The notes under the pieces were generated by a model. It was not told the DNA's origin. It saw only the letters and a list, made by a program, of their open reading frames with translations, and searched no databases. From the NCBI GenBank assembly GCA_015231755.1, contig JADGAZ010000001.1:124001-188000 (forward strand): a stretch of 64,000 bases of DNA, in the 5' to 3' direction. The DNA comes from Magnetococcales bacterium. GTDB taxonomy: Bacteria; Pseudomonadota; Magnetococcia; Magnetococcales; Magnetaquicoccaceae. The position numbers and the translations under genes were made by a program. Shown piece by piece: positions 24,381 to 34,412 of this stretch (position 1 is the first letter of the stretch; each line of letters starts with the position of its first letter).

Positions 24381-24806
24381 TCAGCGGGGACAGATTTCCA
24401 TTTGATTGAAGAAAAAGGCAATCTCCTGGGCAGCGGTCTCCGGGGCGTCGGAACCGTGGACCGCGTTGGCTTCGATGCTGTCGGCGAAGTCGGCACGGAT
24501 GGTACCCGGCGCGGCCTTGGCGGGATTGGTGGCGCCCATGACTTCACGATTTTTGGCGATGGCTTCTTCCCCTTCGAGAACCTGGGCCATGATCGGTCCG
24601 GAACTCATGTAGGCCACCAGATCGTCATAGAAGGGCTTGCCCTTGTGGACGCCGTAAAAAATACCCGCTTCCGCCGGGGTCAGATGGAGCATCTTGGATG
24701 CCACGATCCGCAGTCCGGCGGCCTCGAAACGGGAATAAATGGCACCGATGACATTTTTGGCCACAGCATCGGGTTTGATCATCGAAAGGGTGCGTTGAAC
24801 GGCCAC
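24381..24806 (-). CDS. ndk: Nucleoside diphosphate kinase
   Basis: A 141-residue Ndk that transfers gamma-phosphate between NTPs and NDPs through a phosphohistidine. [27 protein letters not shown] and the active-site [20 protein letters not shown] are intact. The frame extends further, but the GTG at 24806 follows AAGGAGAG at ideal spacing and gives the family length. Confidence 0.97.
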   Translation of the reverse strand: MAVQRTLSMIKPDAVAKNVIGAIYSRFEAAGLRIVASKMLHLTPAEAGIFYGVHKGKPFYDDLVAYMSSGPIMAQVLEGEEAIAKNREVMGATNPAKAAPGTIRADFADSIEANAVHGSDAPETAAQEIAFFFNQMEICPR

Positions 24807-24892
24807 GGCGGTACTCTCCTTGAGTTTTGGGTTTGCTGACGTTTGGGGTTGGGCATGGGCACACGCGAGGTTCGGGGCCGGATGCCGGATCG

Positions 24893-24930
24893 TGTATAGC
24901 TTGATTTTTGGCTTCCCGCCAAGATATATT
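24893..24930. promoter_or_regulatory. Overlapping divergent promoters between ndk and the secreted-protein gene
   Basis: On the + strand TTGATT (24901-24906) and TATATT (24925-24930) are 18 bases apart. On the - strand TTGGCG (complement of 24917-24922) and TATACA (complement of 24893-24898) are also 18 apart. The two pairs interlock, so polymerases could exclude each other. Confidence 0.4.
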
Positions 24931-24978
24931 GATCGGGATGAGCTTCGATTCGACCCATTGTCCACAAGGGGGGTGTTG

Positions 24979-25839
24979 ATGTCCATGATTCGTTTTTCCC
25001 TGACGGTCGTGCTGGCGGCATTTTTTCTTCTGACTCCGGCCCAATCCCGGGCCGCCACGTGGTATACCTCCCCCTTCGCGGCTGACATCCTGATGATCAA
25101 TCCGGTGGACGACAAGGATCGGGCGGCGGGCAAGCTGTTCGTGGGTCCGGATCGTTTTCGGGCCGAGGGGATCTATCAGGGCACCAAAAAGGTTTTGATC
25201 GTCAATCTGGCGGATCGCAAGGCGTTCACCCTGTTTCCCGACAAAAAAGAGTATTATGACGGTCTGAGCGAGGCGTTGATGCCCCCCAAGCCCGATGTGG
25301 AACGGATGCCGGATGATCCCAAGGGGCCGTGCAAGACCGATCCGCAATTGTCTTGCACCCGGGAAGGGGACGAGACGGTTCACGGCATCCAGACTGAAAA
25401 GTGGACCATCAGGGCTTCCGGAAAAGAGGGAGCCAGTCATGTGGTTTCGATCTGGGTCGATTCCCAGCGGCGTATCGTGATGCGTCAGCAACCCGAGAAC
25501 GGTCCTGTCATGGAGCGCAAGCTCCTGGGCGTCGAAAAGATCGATGGGCGGGATACGGAAAAGTGGGAATTCAGCCACAGTTTCAAAGAACAGCGCAACC
25601 GTTATCTCCAATGGATCGATGTGGCCTTGCGCCTGCCGGTGCGCATGGGGGAGGGGCGACAGGCCACCATGGAGTTTTCCGCCATTCGTGAAGGGGCGCA
25701 GGATGGGGCCTTGTTTCAGGTTCCGGCGAACTTCAAGCTGGTCAATCCGCCACCGTTGCCCCCGGCCCTGGGTCCGGAAGGCCCGGTCACCCCCCCGCCG
25801 CCTCCGGCGGATCCGAAAAAGGGGGTGCGTTATCAATAA
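24979..25839 (+). CDS. Secreted protein of unknown function, LolA/DUF4412-like
   Basis: A 286-residue protein with a clear signal peptide ([25 protein letters not shown], cut before ATWY). The mature part is beta-rich: [42 protein letters not shown], and repeated strand segments such as [16 protein letters not shown]. It ends in a Pro-rich tail. This pattern resembles periplasmic proteins with the half-barrel lipoprotein-carrier fold, but no specific LolA residues stand out. A Cys pair (CKTDPQLSC) could form a disulfide. It stands alone, divergent from ndk. Confidence 0.75.
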   Translation: MSMIRFSLTVVLAAFFLLTPAQSRAATWYTSPFAADILMINPVDDKDRAAGKLFVGPDRFRAEGIYQGTKKVLIVNLADRKAFTLFPDKKEYYDGLSEALMPPKPDVERMPDDPKGPCKTDPQLSCTREGDETVHGIQTEKWTIRASGKEGASHVVSIWVDSQRRIVMRQQPENGPVMERKLLGVEKIDGRDTEKWEFSHSFKEQRNRYLQWIDVALRLPVRMGEGRQATMEFSAIREGAQDGALFQVPANFKLVNPPPLPPALGPEGPVTPPPPPADPKKGVRYQ

Positions 25840-26024
25840 TGGGTTTGTCAATGGGCGGTTGATGGCTGGAATGTTTTCATGTCGGTGACGCCATGATTAC
25901 CGGGTGGGTGATGTGAAGGGGGCGCGGGGAGCAGCCTGATTGGATTGGGATCGTTTGGGCACAGACATGTGTTTTACGCTTCTCCATCTATCCTGTGGCG
26001 GTTTGGCAAGGAGTGTGACCGGTT

Positions 26025-26879
26025 ATGGAAAAGGCGTTACAGAATCATGCGAGTGTGATGGACATCCTGCATCGCGCCGTTCGCGAGAGCGTATTGCTGG
26101 AGGTGCGGATCGATGGGGAGGAAAAATTGTATGGAGCCCGTCTTCTGACCCTCTCCGAAGATGTGGAAAGTCTGAAAAAACAGGCCGCCGACCTGTTGCT
26201 TTCCCGTTATGCCGCCCAGGTGCAGTCGGCTCCCGGGGAGAGTGCCTCCAGTCCGGATCAGGATGAGCGGTGGATTCTCATCACCCCTTTGGAGCCGCCG
26301 GAAGGCAACATGCGTATTCGCAAGTCCGCCAAGGTGGTGATCGGTTTTTGTTTGGGATTGGAATTGTTTCGTACCGTGGTGACCTTTCGCAAGGTTCAGC
26401 GGGTGGAGACGGGGCAGGCGATAGAGCTTTCCTGGCCTCCGGCCTTTCAGAGTTCCCCGAAGCGTCAACAGCATCGGGTTGATATTCCAAAGGATATGAA
26501 TCTGGAAGTGCAGGTGCAAAAACGTGGTGCCGAGGCTTTTACCGCTCGGATCGTGGATATTTCTCCTGGTGGTTTGTCTTTTACCTGTGATGCGCTTTCC
26601 ATTCCTTTGGAAAGTGGGGACAAGGTGGGGCTTTCCATTCGGGGTGAGATTTTGATGGGTACGCCGATCATCACGTTCGGCACCATCACCTCCATGACCA
26701 AGGCGCGGGATTCCAAGGATGTGCAGGTTTCCCGGCAGCTTTATGGGGTGCAGTTCAAGATGTTGTCGGTGGCGGATGCCATGTCGGTGGATCGTTTGGT
26801 GGAGGCGGTGGAGACCATTACCAAGGGCAGCAGCAGCAGTGGTGCGGGCCGTCCGAGCCGCAAACGGATCAGCGTTTAG
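26025..26879 (+). CDS. PilZ domain c-di-GMP-binding protein, YcgR-like
   Basis: A 284-residue cytosolic protein. The N-terminal half (residues 1-140) is a YcgR-N-like beta domain. The C-terminal PilZ domain carries RQQHR (the RxxxR motif, about residue 147) and DISPGGLSF (the D/NxSxxG motif), the two c-di-GMP-binding signatures. YcgR-type proteins act as a flagellar brake or tune secretion when c-di-GMP is high. The C-terminus is a Ser/Gly/Arg-rich tail. The gene is monocistronic and followed by a terminator. Confidence 0.88.
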   Translation: MEKALQNHASVMDILHRAVRESVLLEVRIDGEEKLYGARLLTLSEDVESLKKQAADLLLSRYAAQVQSAPGESASSPDQDERWILITPLEPPEGNMRIRKSAKVVIGFCLGLELFRTVVTFRKVQRVETGQAIELSWPPAFQSSPKRQQHRVDIPKDMNLEVQVQKRGAEAFTARIVDISPGGLSFTCDALSIPLESGDKVGLSIRGEILMGTPIITFGTITSMTKARDSKDVQVSRQLYGVQFKMLSVADAMSVDRLVEAVETITKGSSSSGAGRPSRKRISV

Positions 26880-26909
26880 ACCAGACAACCATTGAAAAAA
26901 AGAGCGGGT

Positions 26910-26945
26910 CTGGGAGATTCTTCTCCCAGGGTTTTGCCTTTTTCC
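26910..26945 (+). terminator. Rho-independent terminator after the PilZ gene
   Basis: CTGGGAGA and TCTCCCAG form an 8 bp stem with a TTCT loop, followed by the T-rich GGTTTTGCCTTTTTCC. It lies 30 bases after the stop codon. Confidence 0.65.
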
Positions 26946-26996
26946 TTTTGTCTTTAACGAGCGATTTTCAAACAAGCTTTTTGAGGATGTTTGATT

Positions 26997-27067
26997 GGGG
27001 CGTTGCCCCAAACCCCACCAAGGGCTTCGCCCCTGGACCCCACCAGGGGGATAATCCCCCTGGACCC
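26997..27067. repeat. REP-like G/C palindromic repeat element
   Basis: Three consecutive hairpins are present: GGGGCGTTGCCCC, AGGGCTTCGCCCCTGG and CCAGGGGGAT-A-ATCCCCCTGG, separated by AACCCCACC- and ACCCC-type spacers. Elements with this GGGGC-TT-GCCCC / CCAGGGGG pattern are dispersed between genes in many proteobacterial genomes. It lies between the converging PilZ and ftsK genes and may also help terminate both. Confidence 0.6.
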
Positions 27068-27110
27068 GTGATGGTGGTGTAATCTTCCGGAAAACGCAGC
27101 TCTGTTCGTG

Positions 27111-30100
27111 TCAGCGTCCTCCGGAATTGGGGGCCAAAACCTCCCGTTTTCCGGCATGATTGGGTTCGGAGATCAAACCATCCAGGGCCATGCGTTCCAC
27201 AATGCGCGCTGCGCGGTTGTACCCGATCTTGAAATGACGTTGCACCATGCTGGTGCTCACCTTGCCCGCCCGGATCACCACCGCAGCCGCCTGATCGTAC
27301 AACGGATCGTATTCGTCGGACATGGGATCCCCCAGGCCGTCATCCCCGTCATCCCCCAGACTGCTTTCCAGGATCGAGTGATCGTATTCCGGTCGCCCGG
27401 TGGATTTGAGAAATTTCACCAACTTGTGGACTTCGCTGTCCGACACGAACGGAGCATGGATCCGTTGCAGATGGGTGGTGCCGGGAGGTTGGAACAATCC
27501 ATCTCCCATGCCCAACAGCCGATCCGCCCCCATGGAGTCCAGAATGGTGCGCGAATCGATTTTCGATGAGACCTGAAACGCCAATCGGGTCGGGAAATTG
27601 GCCTTGATCAATCCGGTGATCACATCCACCGATGGCCGCTGGGTGGCAATGATCAAATGCAAGCCGGCAGCCCGGGCCATCTGGGCCAGACGGGCAATGG
27701 CGGGTTCCACATCCTTGCCCACCTGGATCATCAAATCCGCCAGTTCGTCGATGATGATGACGATCAGGGGTTTTTTCTCCAGGGGGATCGGCTCTTCCTG
27801 CTCCACCGGTCTTCCGGTTTCGGGATCGAAGCCCACCTTGACCCGGCGGGTCGGCTCTTCTCCGGCGATCAGGCACTCCTGGATGCGCTGGTTGTAACCC
27901 GAAAGATTGCGCACCCCCAGTTCCGACATCAGACGATAGCGTTCCTCCATCTCCGCCACCGCCCACTTGAGCAGGGTGGCCGCCTTGTTGACATCCGTGA
28001 CCACCGGGGCCAACAGATGGGGAATGCCTTCGTAGATGGATAGTTCCAGCATTTTGGGATCCACCATCAGGAACCGTACCTCCTCGGGACGGGCCGAGAA
28101 AAGCACCGAGCAGATCATGGCGTTCACCGCCACCGATTTGCCCGATCCCGTGGTCCCCGCCACCAGCAGATGAGGCATCTTGCCCAGATTGCCCACCACC
28201 GGACGACCGTTGATGTCCGAGCCCAAGGCCATGGCCAGGGGACTCTTGACCTGTCGGAAGGTGTCGGAGTCGAGAATCTCCCGCAGATAGACCGTGCGAC
28301 GCACCTGATTGGGGATTTCGATGCCGATGACGTTCTTGCCGGGAATGTTGCCCACCACCCGCACCGAAGCCGCCGAAATGGAGCGGGCCAGATCATCCGC
28401 CAGTCCGATCACCTTGGCGGCCCGCAGACCCGGAGCCGGATCCAACTCATAGGTGGTGATCACCGGGCCGGGATGGGCGTCGATGATCTGGCCCTTGACC
28501 TTGAAATCCTCCAGTTTCTGTTCCAGCAGGCGGGCCGTGGTGTGCAACTCCTCCCGGTCCGGGCCAAGATAGCCGGTATCCTCGGGAAGCCCCAGAATCG
28601 ACAGGGGCGGCAGCGGGGAAGAGTCGTGTTCCAGAGGCGGCAGATAGGACTCTTCGTCCGGGTCGTTGCCTTCGTCCAGATCCAGGGTTTCATCCAACTC
28701 CAGATCCGGATCCGGTTCTTCTTCCAAACCGGGTTTCGGCGCCGGGGACACGGAGTCGGGTGCCGGCCGGGGCGGTTGGGAAAAGACAGGGGGCGCGTCG
28801 GTGGCTGGCCGATCTGCGGGGGGGTGCCGCGGCTCCGGGGCAGCCCGACCCACGCCAAAAATCACCCCCGCCCGGGGACGACTGGAGATGGATTCAGTCG
28901 GCTCCACCGGCATGGGAGCGGTATCGGAGGCGTCATCCGGATCGAGTTCCACCGGCATGGGAGCCTCATCCGTGAACCGGGGAGTCTGAAAGGGGGATGG
29001 CTCCTTTGCTGGCGTGGCCTCGATGGCAACGGATGGGAGTTGGAAGCGGGAGGGTTCTTTCTCCACGGGTTCCGGGGCCTTGGTCAGGAAGGAATCATGA
29101 ACCGGTTTGTTTGTCTGACCCATTCCAGCATCCGGCATGGGGGACGTTGCTGTGGCCGGTGGGGAGGGGCTTTCCTCCGGTTGCCAACGGGTTGGTTCGG
29201 GAGCCGGTTCGTCTTTTTTGTGAAACAGGCCATCCGGTTGCCGGAACGATGGCGCGGTGGCCTGGGCAGGTTTGGACGTTTCGAGGGTGACTGGTGCAAC
29301 CGGTTCAGCCTTCGGGGTGAATCCGAGGGGTGGAGAGACCTCCGGCGGCGGAGAAAAAGGGGGGGGCGCCGGCATTTTGGTTTCGGAGGCGGGTGGAACC
29401 GGTGCATCATTCCCCAGTGGGCGGGGGGGCAGGGGAGCCGGCACGTCGATGACCGGTTCCAGACGCACTTCGTGGGAGTCGGAATGGTCCGAGGGGGGCC
29501 GGTGATCGGTTTTTTTCCCCGGGGGGACGAGTTTGCCGATGGCCTCCCGGATCCGGGGCAGGTAACGGATCAGCAGGGCGGGCACGATGGCCAGCAGGGC
29601 GGCGGAGGCCAGAAGCACCTTGCTGCCGATTTCGAGGCTGCGGGAGAGGTGGTTGGCGCTGGATTGCAGAATCGCCTCTTTGGATTGCTGCAAAGGGGGT
29701 GGTTTGGGCAGACGAAACTCCCCGGCATCGTTGTGGAATGAATCGGCGATAGCGGAAAGAGAGACCCGCAGCAGCACCATCAGGGCCAGCAGGGCCAGGG
29801 GTGCCAGCAGCAGAATTCCCCCCCACAGGCCAAAGGCGTGACGCATGGCTTCCGACAGCAAGGTGCCCAGGACTCCCCCCGGTCCGGTGGGGGGAAAGGT
29901 GTCGGGACCCGGAGAGGTGGTGGTCAACAAGGAGATCAGGGTGGTGGTGACCAGGGCCAACACCGGGGAGGCGATGAGGCGGTCCAGATAGAACTCTTCT
30001 TCGGGCTTGGCCCGCAACAGCCGATAACCGGGCACCAGCAGGAAGATCACCGGCCACAAGGCGCCATAGCCCAGGGCCTGATACAAGGCATCGGAGAGCA

Positions 30101-30317
30101 GGGCGCCGGTTCGTCCCGCCAAGTTGTGGACCGCCGCGTTATCACTGGCATAGTTGAACGAAGGGTCTTCGGGATTGTGGGACAGCAGCGTCAGCAGCAG
30201 GAAGGCCCCGAGAAACAGCAGGACCACACCCAAAGCCTCCCGCACGATCACCAGACCGTATTGGGGACGAGGCTCCGGTTCCTTTTGGGGGGAGGGATGG
30301 CGCCGTTTGGGAGTCAT
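27111..30317 (-). CDS. ftsK: DNA translocase FtsK
   Basis: A 1068-residue septal DNA pump. Four to five membrane helices fill the first ~190 residues. A long Pro/Glu-rich linker (about 250-560) follows, then the RecA-like motor with Walker A GTTGSGKS, Walker B VIIIDELADLM, and the C-terminal gamma winged helix (VQRHFKIGYNRAARIVERM) that reads KOPS/SRS sites. It anchors at the division site, moves chromosome dimers to dif and activates XerCD. The linker is long compared with many 750-850-residue homologues. It follows the rnj stop after three bases. Confidence 0.96.
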   Translation of the reverse strand: MTPKRRHPSPQKEPEPRPQYGLVIVREALGVVLLFLGAFLLLTLLSHNPEDPSFNYASDNAAVHNLAGRTGALLSDALYQALGYGALWPVIFLLVPGYRLLRAKPEEEFYLDRLIASPVLALVTTTLISLLTTTSPGPDTFPPTGPGGVLGTLLSEAMRHAFGLWGGILLLAPLALLALMVLLRVSLSAIADSFHNDAGEFRLPKPPPLQQSKEAILQSSANHLSRSLEIGSKVLLASAALLAIVPALLIRYLPRIREAIGKLVPPGKKTDHRPPSDHSDSHEVRLEPVIDVPAPLPPRPLGNDAPVPPASETKMPAPPPFSPPPEVSPPLGFTPKAEPVAPVTLETSKPAQATAPSFRQPDGLFHKKDEPAPEPTRWQPEESPSPPATATSPMPDAGMGQTNKPVHDSFLTKAPEPVEKEPSRFQLPSVAIEATPAKEPSPFQTPRFTDEAPMPVELDPDDASDTAPMPVEPTESISSRPRAGVIFGVGRAAPEPRHPPADRPATDAPPVFSQPPRPAPDSVSPAPKPGLEEEPDPDLELDETLDLDEGNDPDEESYLPPLEHDSSPLPPLSILGLPEDTGYLGPDREELHTTARLLEQKLEDFKVKGQIIDAHPGPVITTYELDPAPGLRAAKVIGLADDLARSISAASVRVVGNIPGKNVIGIEIPNQVRRTVYLREILDSDTFRQVKSPLAMALGSDINGRPVVGNLGKMPHLLVAGTTGSGKSVAVNAMICSVLFSARPEEVRFLMVDPKMLELSIYEGIPHLLAPVVTDVNKAATLLKWAVAEMEERYRLMSELGVRNLSGYNQRIQECLIAGEEPTRRVKVGFDPETGRPVEQEEPIPLEKKPLIVIIIDELADLMIQVGKDVEPAIARLAQMARAAGLHLIIATQRPSVDVITGLIKANFPTRLAFQVSSKIDSRTILDSMGADRLLGMGDGLFQPPGTTHLQRIHAPFVSDSEVHKLVKFLKSTGRPEYDHSILESSLGDDGDDGLGDPMSDEYDPLYDQAAAVVIRAGKVSTSMVQRHFKIGYNRAARIVERMALDGLISEPNHAGKREVLAPNSGGR

Positions 30318-30320
30318 GGA

Positions 30321-32003
30321 TCACATCTCCATGACGAGAGGGAAAACCGCTGGCCGGCGTCCAAGGCGTTTTTTGAAAAAACGACGCAAGGCACGCTGGG
30401 CGATTTCCGCGGCTCCCGCCACTTCGTCGTCGGCGAAGTCCATGCCTTTGGAACCCAGGGCCAGGGCGGCTTCCACCGCGTCTTTGGCCTCTTCCAGGAG
30501 GTCGAGGTTTTCGTCTTCGTAGACCACGCCGCGGGTGAGCAGTTCGGGTCTTTGGAGTACCTCGCCGCTGGCTTTGGAGATGACCAGCAGCACCACGGCC
30601 ATGCCGTCCTCGGACAGATGCAACCGGTCCCGCAGCACGATATCTCCCACATCTCCCACGCCTTTGCCATCGACAAAGACACGACCACAGGGAATGGTGC
30701 CGTCCAGACGCAGGGAATCCCGGCTCAATAGAGCGCGGTCGCCGTTTTCCAGCACCAGGGAGTGTGTTTCCGGGATGCCCAGGCCCAGGGCCAGATCCCG
30801 ATGGTTTTGCAGATGACGCCGTTCCCCATGGATCGGAATGAAGAATTTGGGACGGGTCAAAGCCAGCATCAGTTTCAGATCCTCCCGGGGGGCGTGTCCG
30901 GAGACATGGACTTCCGGCAGGATTTTTTCGTGGATCACCTCGGCGCCACGCTTGAACAGCAGGTTGATCAGCGACCAGATGGTGCGTTCGTTGCCGGGAA
31001 TGAAACGGGAAGAGAGGATCACCGTGTCACCGGGACGGATCTGGATTTCCTGATGTTCTCCGGAGGCGATGCGCACCAGGGAGGAGTTGGGTTCCCCCTG
31101 ACTGCCGGTGGAGATCACCACCACCTGATCCCGGGGATAGTTGTCGAGTTTGCGTATGTCGATCAGGATGTCGTCCGGGATGTCGATGTAACCGAGTCCC
31201 CTGGCCACGTTGACATTGGCGATCATGGAGCGGCCATTGAGCAGCACCTTGCGCTTGACCGCCGCCGCGGCGTGCATGACCTGCTGGATGCGCTGGATGT
31301 TGGACGAGAAGGTGGCCACCACCAGCAGTCCCTTGGCCCGCGGGAACAGTTTGGTGAACACGTCGCTGACGGTCTGTTCCGAGATGGTGGCCCCGGGGCG
31401 GTTGATGTTGGTGGAGTCCGACAACAGGGCCAGAACCCCTTTTTCCCCCAGATGGGCGAAGGTGTACAGATCGGTGGGCAGATCGTTGACCGGGGTGTGA
31501 TCGATCTTGAAGTCACCGGTATGGACAATGGTGCCCAGAGGCGTGCGGATGGCCAACGCCGAGGAGTCCACGATGGAGTGGGTCACGTGGACAAAGGTGA
31601 TGTTGAACGGCCCCACCTGCAACGGCTGCCGATGTTTGGTTTCGATCATGTCGGCCTGACCCAGCAGACCGTGTTCGCGGAATTTGCCTTCCAGCAGGCC
31701 CAGGGTCATGGCGGTGCCGTAGATCGGAACCTGGAGGATGGGCCAGATGTAGGGCATGGCGCCGATGTGGTCTTCGTGGCCATGGGTCAGGACCATACCC
31801 ACCACCCGTTCCCGGTTTTCCACCAGAAAGCGGGCGTCGGGAATGATGAAATCCACCCCCGGGGTGTCCGGGGAGGGAAAGGTCAGGCCGCAATCGACCA
31901 CAAGCAGTTTGTTCTCATAGCCATAGACCATGAGGTTCATGCCGATTTCACCCAGTCCCCCCAGTGGCATGATCTCCAGGGGAGCGGGGGGTTGTCGGTT
32001 CAT
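30321..32003 (-). CDS. rnj: Ribonuclease J family exo/endonuclease
   Basis: A 560-residue metallo-beta-lactamase/beta-CASP nuclease. Zinc motifs HGHEDHIG, HVTHSIVDS, HTGDFKID and SDSTN are present. The beta-CASP part has STGSQGEPNSSL, and the terminal motif is SGHAPREDLKLM followed by IPIHGE. RNase J degrades and matures mRNA and rRNA from the 5' end; it is usual in Firmicutes and alphaproteobacteria. Its ATG overlaps the tatC stop, and ftsK follows directly. Confidence 0.95.
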   Translation of the reverse strand: MNRQPPAPLEIMPLGGLGEIGMNLMVYGYENKLLVVDCGLTFPSPDTPGVDFIIPDARFLVENRERVVGMVLTHGHEDHIGAMPYIWPILQVPIYGTAMTLGLLEGKFREHGLLGQADMIETKHRQPLQVGPFNITFVHVTHSIVDSSALAIRTPLGTIVHTGDFKIDHTPVNDLPTDLYTFAHLGEKGVLALLSDSTNINRPGATISEQTVSDVFTKLFPRAKGLLVVATFSSNIQRIQQVMHAAAAVKRKVLLNGRSMIANVNVARGLGYIDIPDDILIDIRKLDNYPRDQVVVISTGSQGEPNSSLVRIASGEHQEIQIRPGDTVILSSRFIPGNERTIWSLINLLFKRGAEVIHEKILPEVHVSGHAPREDLKLMLALTRPKFFIPIHGERRHLQNHRDLALGLGIPETHSLVLENGDRALLSRDSLRLDGTIPCGRVFVDGKGVGDVGDIVLRDRLHLSEDGMAVVLLVISKASGEVLQRPELLTRGVVYEDENLDLLEEAKDAVEAALALGSKGMDFADDEVAGAAEIAQRALRRFFKKRLGRRPAVFPLVMEM

Positions 32004-32764
32004 TTTCCGGCCTCTTGTGTGGGGAGTGAGCGTTCTTGTTCGCGTTTGCGTTCGATGCCGCGACCCAGAAAGATCGCGATTTCATACATCAGACACATGG
32101 GTACGGCCAGCATGATCTGGGAGATGGGATCCGGCGGCGTGATGATGCCCGCGATCACGAAGGAGAGTACGATGTTGTAGCGTCTTTTGTCGGCCAGCGT
32201 CCGGGTGCTGATCGCGCCGGTTTTGATCATCAGCAGCAGCCCCAGGGGCATTTCAAACACCAAGCCGAAGGAGAGCATCAGCAGCATGATCAAGCTGACA
32301 TACTCCGAAATCGACGGCATGGCGGCGATATCCGGGGTGGCGAAGCTTAGGAAATATTTGAAGGCCATGGGGAAAACAAACACATAGGCCATGGATGCCC
32401 CCAGAAAGAACAGGGCGGGGGTCATCAGCAGAAACGGCAGAAACGATTTTTTTTCCGTTTCGTACAGTCCCGGAGCCACAAAGAGCCACAACTGGGAGAG
32501 GACCACCGGCAAGGCCAGCACGAATCCGGCGAAGGCCGACACCTTCAGATAGGTGAAAAACGCCTCGTGCAGGCCCGTGAAGATCATCTTGTCGTTCGGC
32601 CCCATGAGTTCTTTCAAGGGACGGATCAGAAACGCGAAAATCTCTTCGGAAAAGCCCCAGCAGATCAGAAATCCGACCATGATGGCCAACACCGAGATCA
32701 TCAGGCGGTTGCGCAGTTCGGTCAGATGCGACAAAAGGGGGGCGGTATCGTTGGGTCCCATCAT
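32000..32764 (-). CDS. tatC: Sec-independent translocase TatC
   Basis: A 254-residue six-helix protein with LSHLTELRNRLMIS at the N-terminus (the twin-arginine-binding Glu region), FEMPLGLLLMIKTG and FVIAGIITPPDPISQIMLAVPM. It is the receptor of the twin-arginine translocase for folded proteins. It overlaps tatB and rnj by four bases each. The FecR-like lipoprotein at 49293 has a fitting Tat signal. Confidence 0.96.
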   Translation of the reverse strand: MMGPNDTAPLLSHLTELRNRLMISVLAIMVGFLICWGFSEEIFAFLIRPLKELMGPNDKMIFTGLHEAFFTYLKVSAFAGFVLALPVVLSQLWLFVAPGLYETEKKSFLPFLLMTPALFFLGASMAYVFVFPMAFKYFLSFATPDIAAMPSISEYVSLIMLLMLSFGLVFEMPLGLLLMIKTGAISTRTLADKRRYNIVLSFVIAGIITPPDPISQIMLAVPMCLMYEIAIFLGRGIERKREQERSLPTQEAGK

Positions 32765-33117
32765 GGGCGGGCCGGATCGTTTTTGTTGGGGGTCGAAGGT
32801 GTGGGATCCGCAGGCGCGACGGTCTGTCCGGTGACGGGCGGTTGGGGGTCGGCGGGTCGGATGGGCGCCATGGTGGCGGGAGTCGACTGGGGCAGGGTCG
32901 GAGGCGGTGGTGGGGGAGGCGTATAGTGGGAACTCTCCCGCATTTTGGCTTCCAGGTCTTCCATGTGGATGCTGTCCCGGACATCGTTCACGATCCGCTG
33001 GAACTGTCGGATCACACGGGCCAGACCCCGGGCCACCTCCGGCAGTTTGTCGGGTCCGATGACCAGCAGGGCAACCACCAGAATGACGAAAAATTCAAAC
33101 CAGCTGAGTCCAAACAT
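32761..33117 (-). CDS. tatB: Twin-arginine translocase subunit TatB
   Basis: A 118-residue protein with one N-terminal helix (FGLSWFEFFVILVVALLVIGP) and the LPEVARGLARVIRQF amphipathic helix. The Pro-rich C-terminal tail is disordered. TatB sits with TatC in the substrate receptor complex. Confidence 0.92.
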   Translation of the reverse strand: MFGLSWFEFFVILVVALLVIGPDKLPEVARGLARVIRQFQRIVNDVRDSIHMEDLEAKMRESSHYTPPPPPPPTLPQSTPATMAPIRPADPQPPVTGQTVAPADPTPSTPNKNDPARP

Positions 33118-33144
33118 GGAGCTTCACTCCGTTGCATACGGCTT

Positions 33145-33375
33145 TCAGGAGGCGTCCCGTTTGGCCTGGCCCTCGATGGTCTGAGTGGAGGCGGCGGCGA
33201 TTTTTTCTTCGGGTTTGTTGGGATCTTCCGGGGGATCCTTGTCGCCGCTCATGGCATCCTTGAAGCTTTTGACCCCTTGTCCCAGATCACGCATCACCGA
33301 AGGAAGTTTGCCAGCCCCGAAAACCACCAGGACGATCACCAGGATGATCAATAAGTGAGAAGTTCCCAATCCCAT
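33145..33375 (-). CDS. tatA: Twin-arginine translocase subunit TatA
   Basis: A 76-residue protein with one membrane helix ([20 protein letters not shown]) followed by the amphipathic helix [15 protein letters not shown], then a charged tail. TatA multimers form the transient Tat pore. AAGGAG precedes the ATG. It is the first tat gene after ccmI. Confidence 0.95.
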   Translation of the reverse strand: MGLGTSHLLIILVIVLVVFGAGKLPSVMRDLGQGVKSFKDAMSGDKDPPEDPNKPEEKIAAASTQTIEGQAKRDAS

Positions 33376-33530
33376 GAAGAGGCACTCCTTGGTGTGAATG
33401 GTTGAAGATGATGTGGCGCGGAATCCGGCATGGATTGACGCTGATGATTGTGTCGCACATGCGAATCCTTTTCATGATACCCGAACAGGGAAGCGGGCAC
33501 CAGGATTCCTCGCACAACGGTTGCAGCCGC

Positions 33531-34412
33531 TTACGGAGCGCCGGCCTGGGCGATGGCCTGTTCCACGGTTTGCAGAGCCTGGGAACCGGGAGGCAGCAGG
33601 GTTTTGAGTTGGTTCCAATAGCCCAAAGCCTTGCTCCGGTCCCCCACCCTGAAGGCGGCGCCACCCAGCAGCCACAGGGCCTCGGGATGATCGGGATGTT
33701 TGGTCAGCAGGGCTTGCAACCGGTCGATGCCACCCTGGTTTTTGGTCGGATCCGGGCTTTGCAGTTCCAGTTCACCCAGGGCCACGATGGCGTCTGCCGA
33801 GTCGGGCTGGCGGGTGAGGATATGGGCATAGGCGGTCATGGCGTCGTTCGGACGGTCCATCACCACGTAGGAGCGGGCCAGACGCATCCAGCCGGGAATG
33901 TCGTCGGGGGTGGATTTGAGCCGTTGGGCGGCCTGTTCCACCATGGTGGCGATCTCCCGGGAGGTGAGCGCCTGCCCGCTGGCCGGGGCGATCTCCCGGG
34001 GGGTGCCCATCAGCAGATACATTACGCCGACGATCAGACTGATGCACAGCATGGCCACAATCGCCATGGCCAAGTCCAGGGGACTTCTGGAAGTCGGGGG
34101 GGCGGTGATGGCGCCCCGACTGGAAGCGGGCAGGGGTTGTTTGGGTGCCAGGGCGTCCAGGCGGGTCAGCAGTTCCGCCAGCTCCTGTTCCAGGGAGGCG
34201 CGGGTGAGCCGGGTCATGGGGTCGGAGACTCCTTCCAGCTCGATCTCCTTGATTTGCATCAGCAGCCCATCCCGTTGGGCGGTCAGTTCCTGTCCCGGAT
34301 CCCCCTCCAGACCCGCCGGCAAGGGAGCTCCCCCTCGCCGGGAAAAAACGGGGTAAAACACGCCGGCCAACGCGGTGACCAACAGGGCGGGAAGGATCCA
34401 GATCCAACTCAT
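33531..34412 (-). CDS. ccmI: CcmI-like cytochrome c biogenesis TPR protein
   Basis: A 293-residue protein with an N-terminal membrane helix (WIWILPALLVTALAGVFYPVF), a short coiled linker with AQRDGLLMQIKEIELEG, a second helix (AMAIVAMLCISLIVGVMYLLMG), and three to four TPR repeats (about residues 165-290, with PDDIPGWMRLARSYVVM). This two-helix plus TPR plan is that of CcmI/CycH, which binds apocytochrome c for haem ligation. No other ccm gene is in the window, so the assignment rests on architecture alone. Confidence 0.72.
   Translation of the reverse strand: MSWIWILPALLVTALAGVFYPVFSRRGGAPLPAGLEGDPGQELTAQRDGLLMQIKEIELEGVSDPMTRLTRASLEQELAELLTRLDALAPKQPLPASSRGAITAPPTSRSPLDLAMAIVAMLCISLIVGVMYLLMGTPREIAPASGQALTSREIATMVEQAAQRLKSTPDDIPGWMRLARSYVVMDRPNDAMTAYAHILTRQPDSADAIVALGELELQSPDPTKNQGGIDRLQALLTKHPDHPEALWLLGGAAFRVGDRSKALGYWNQLKTLLPPGSQALQTVEQAIAQAGAP

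Noticed and set aside
27111-32000. Very long open frames on the + strand opposite ftsK and rnj (up to 523 codons)
   Set aside because: They are His/Gly/Arg-rich antisense shadows caused by high GC at third positions of the real genes.
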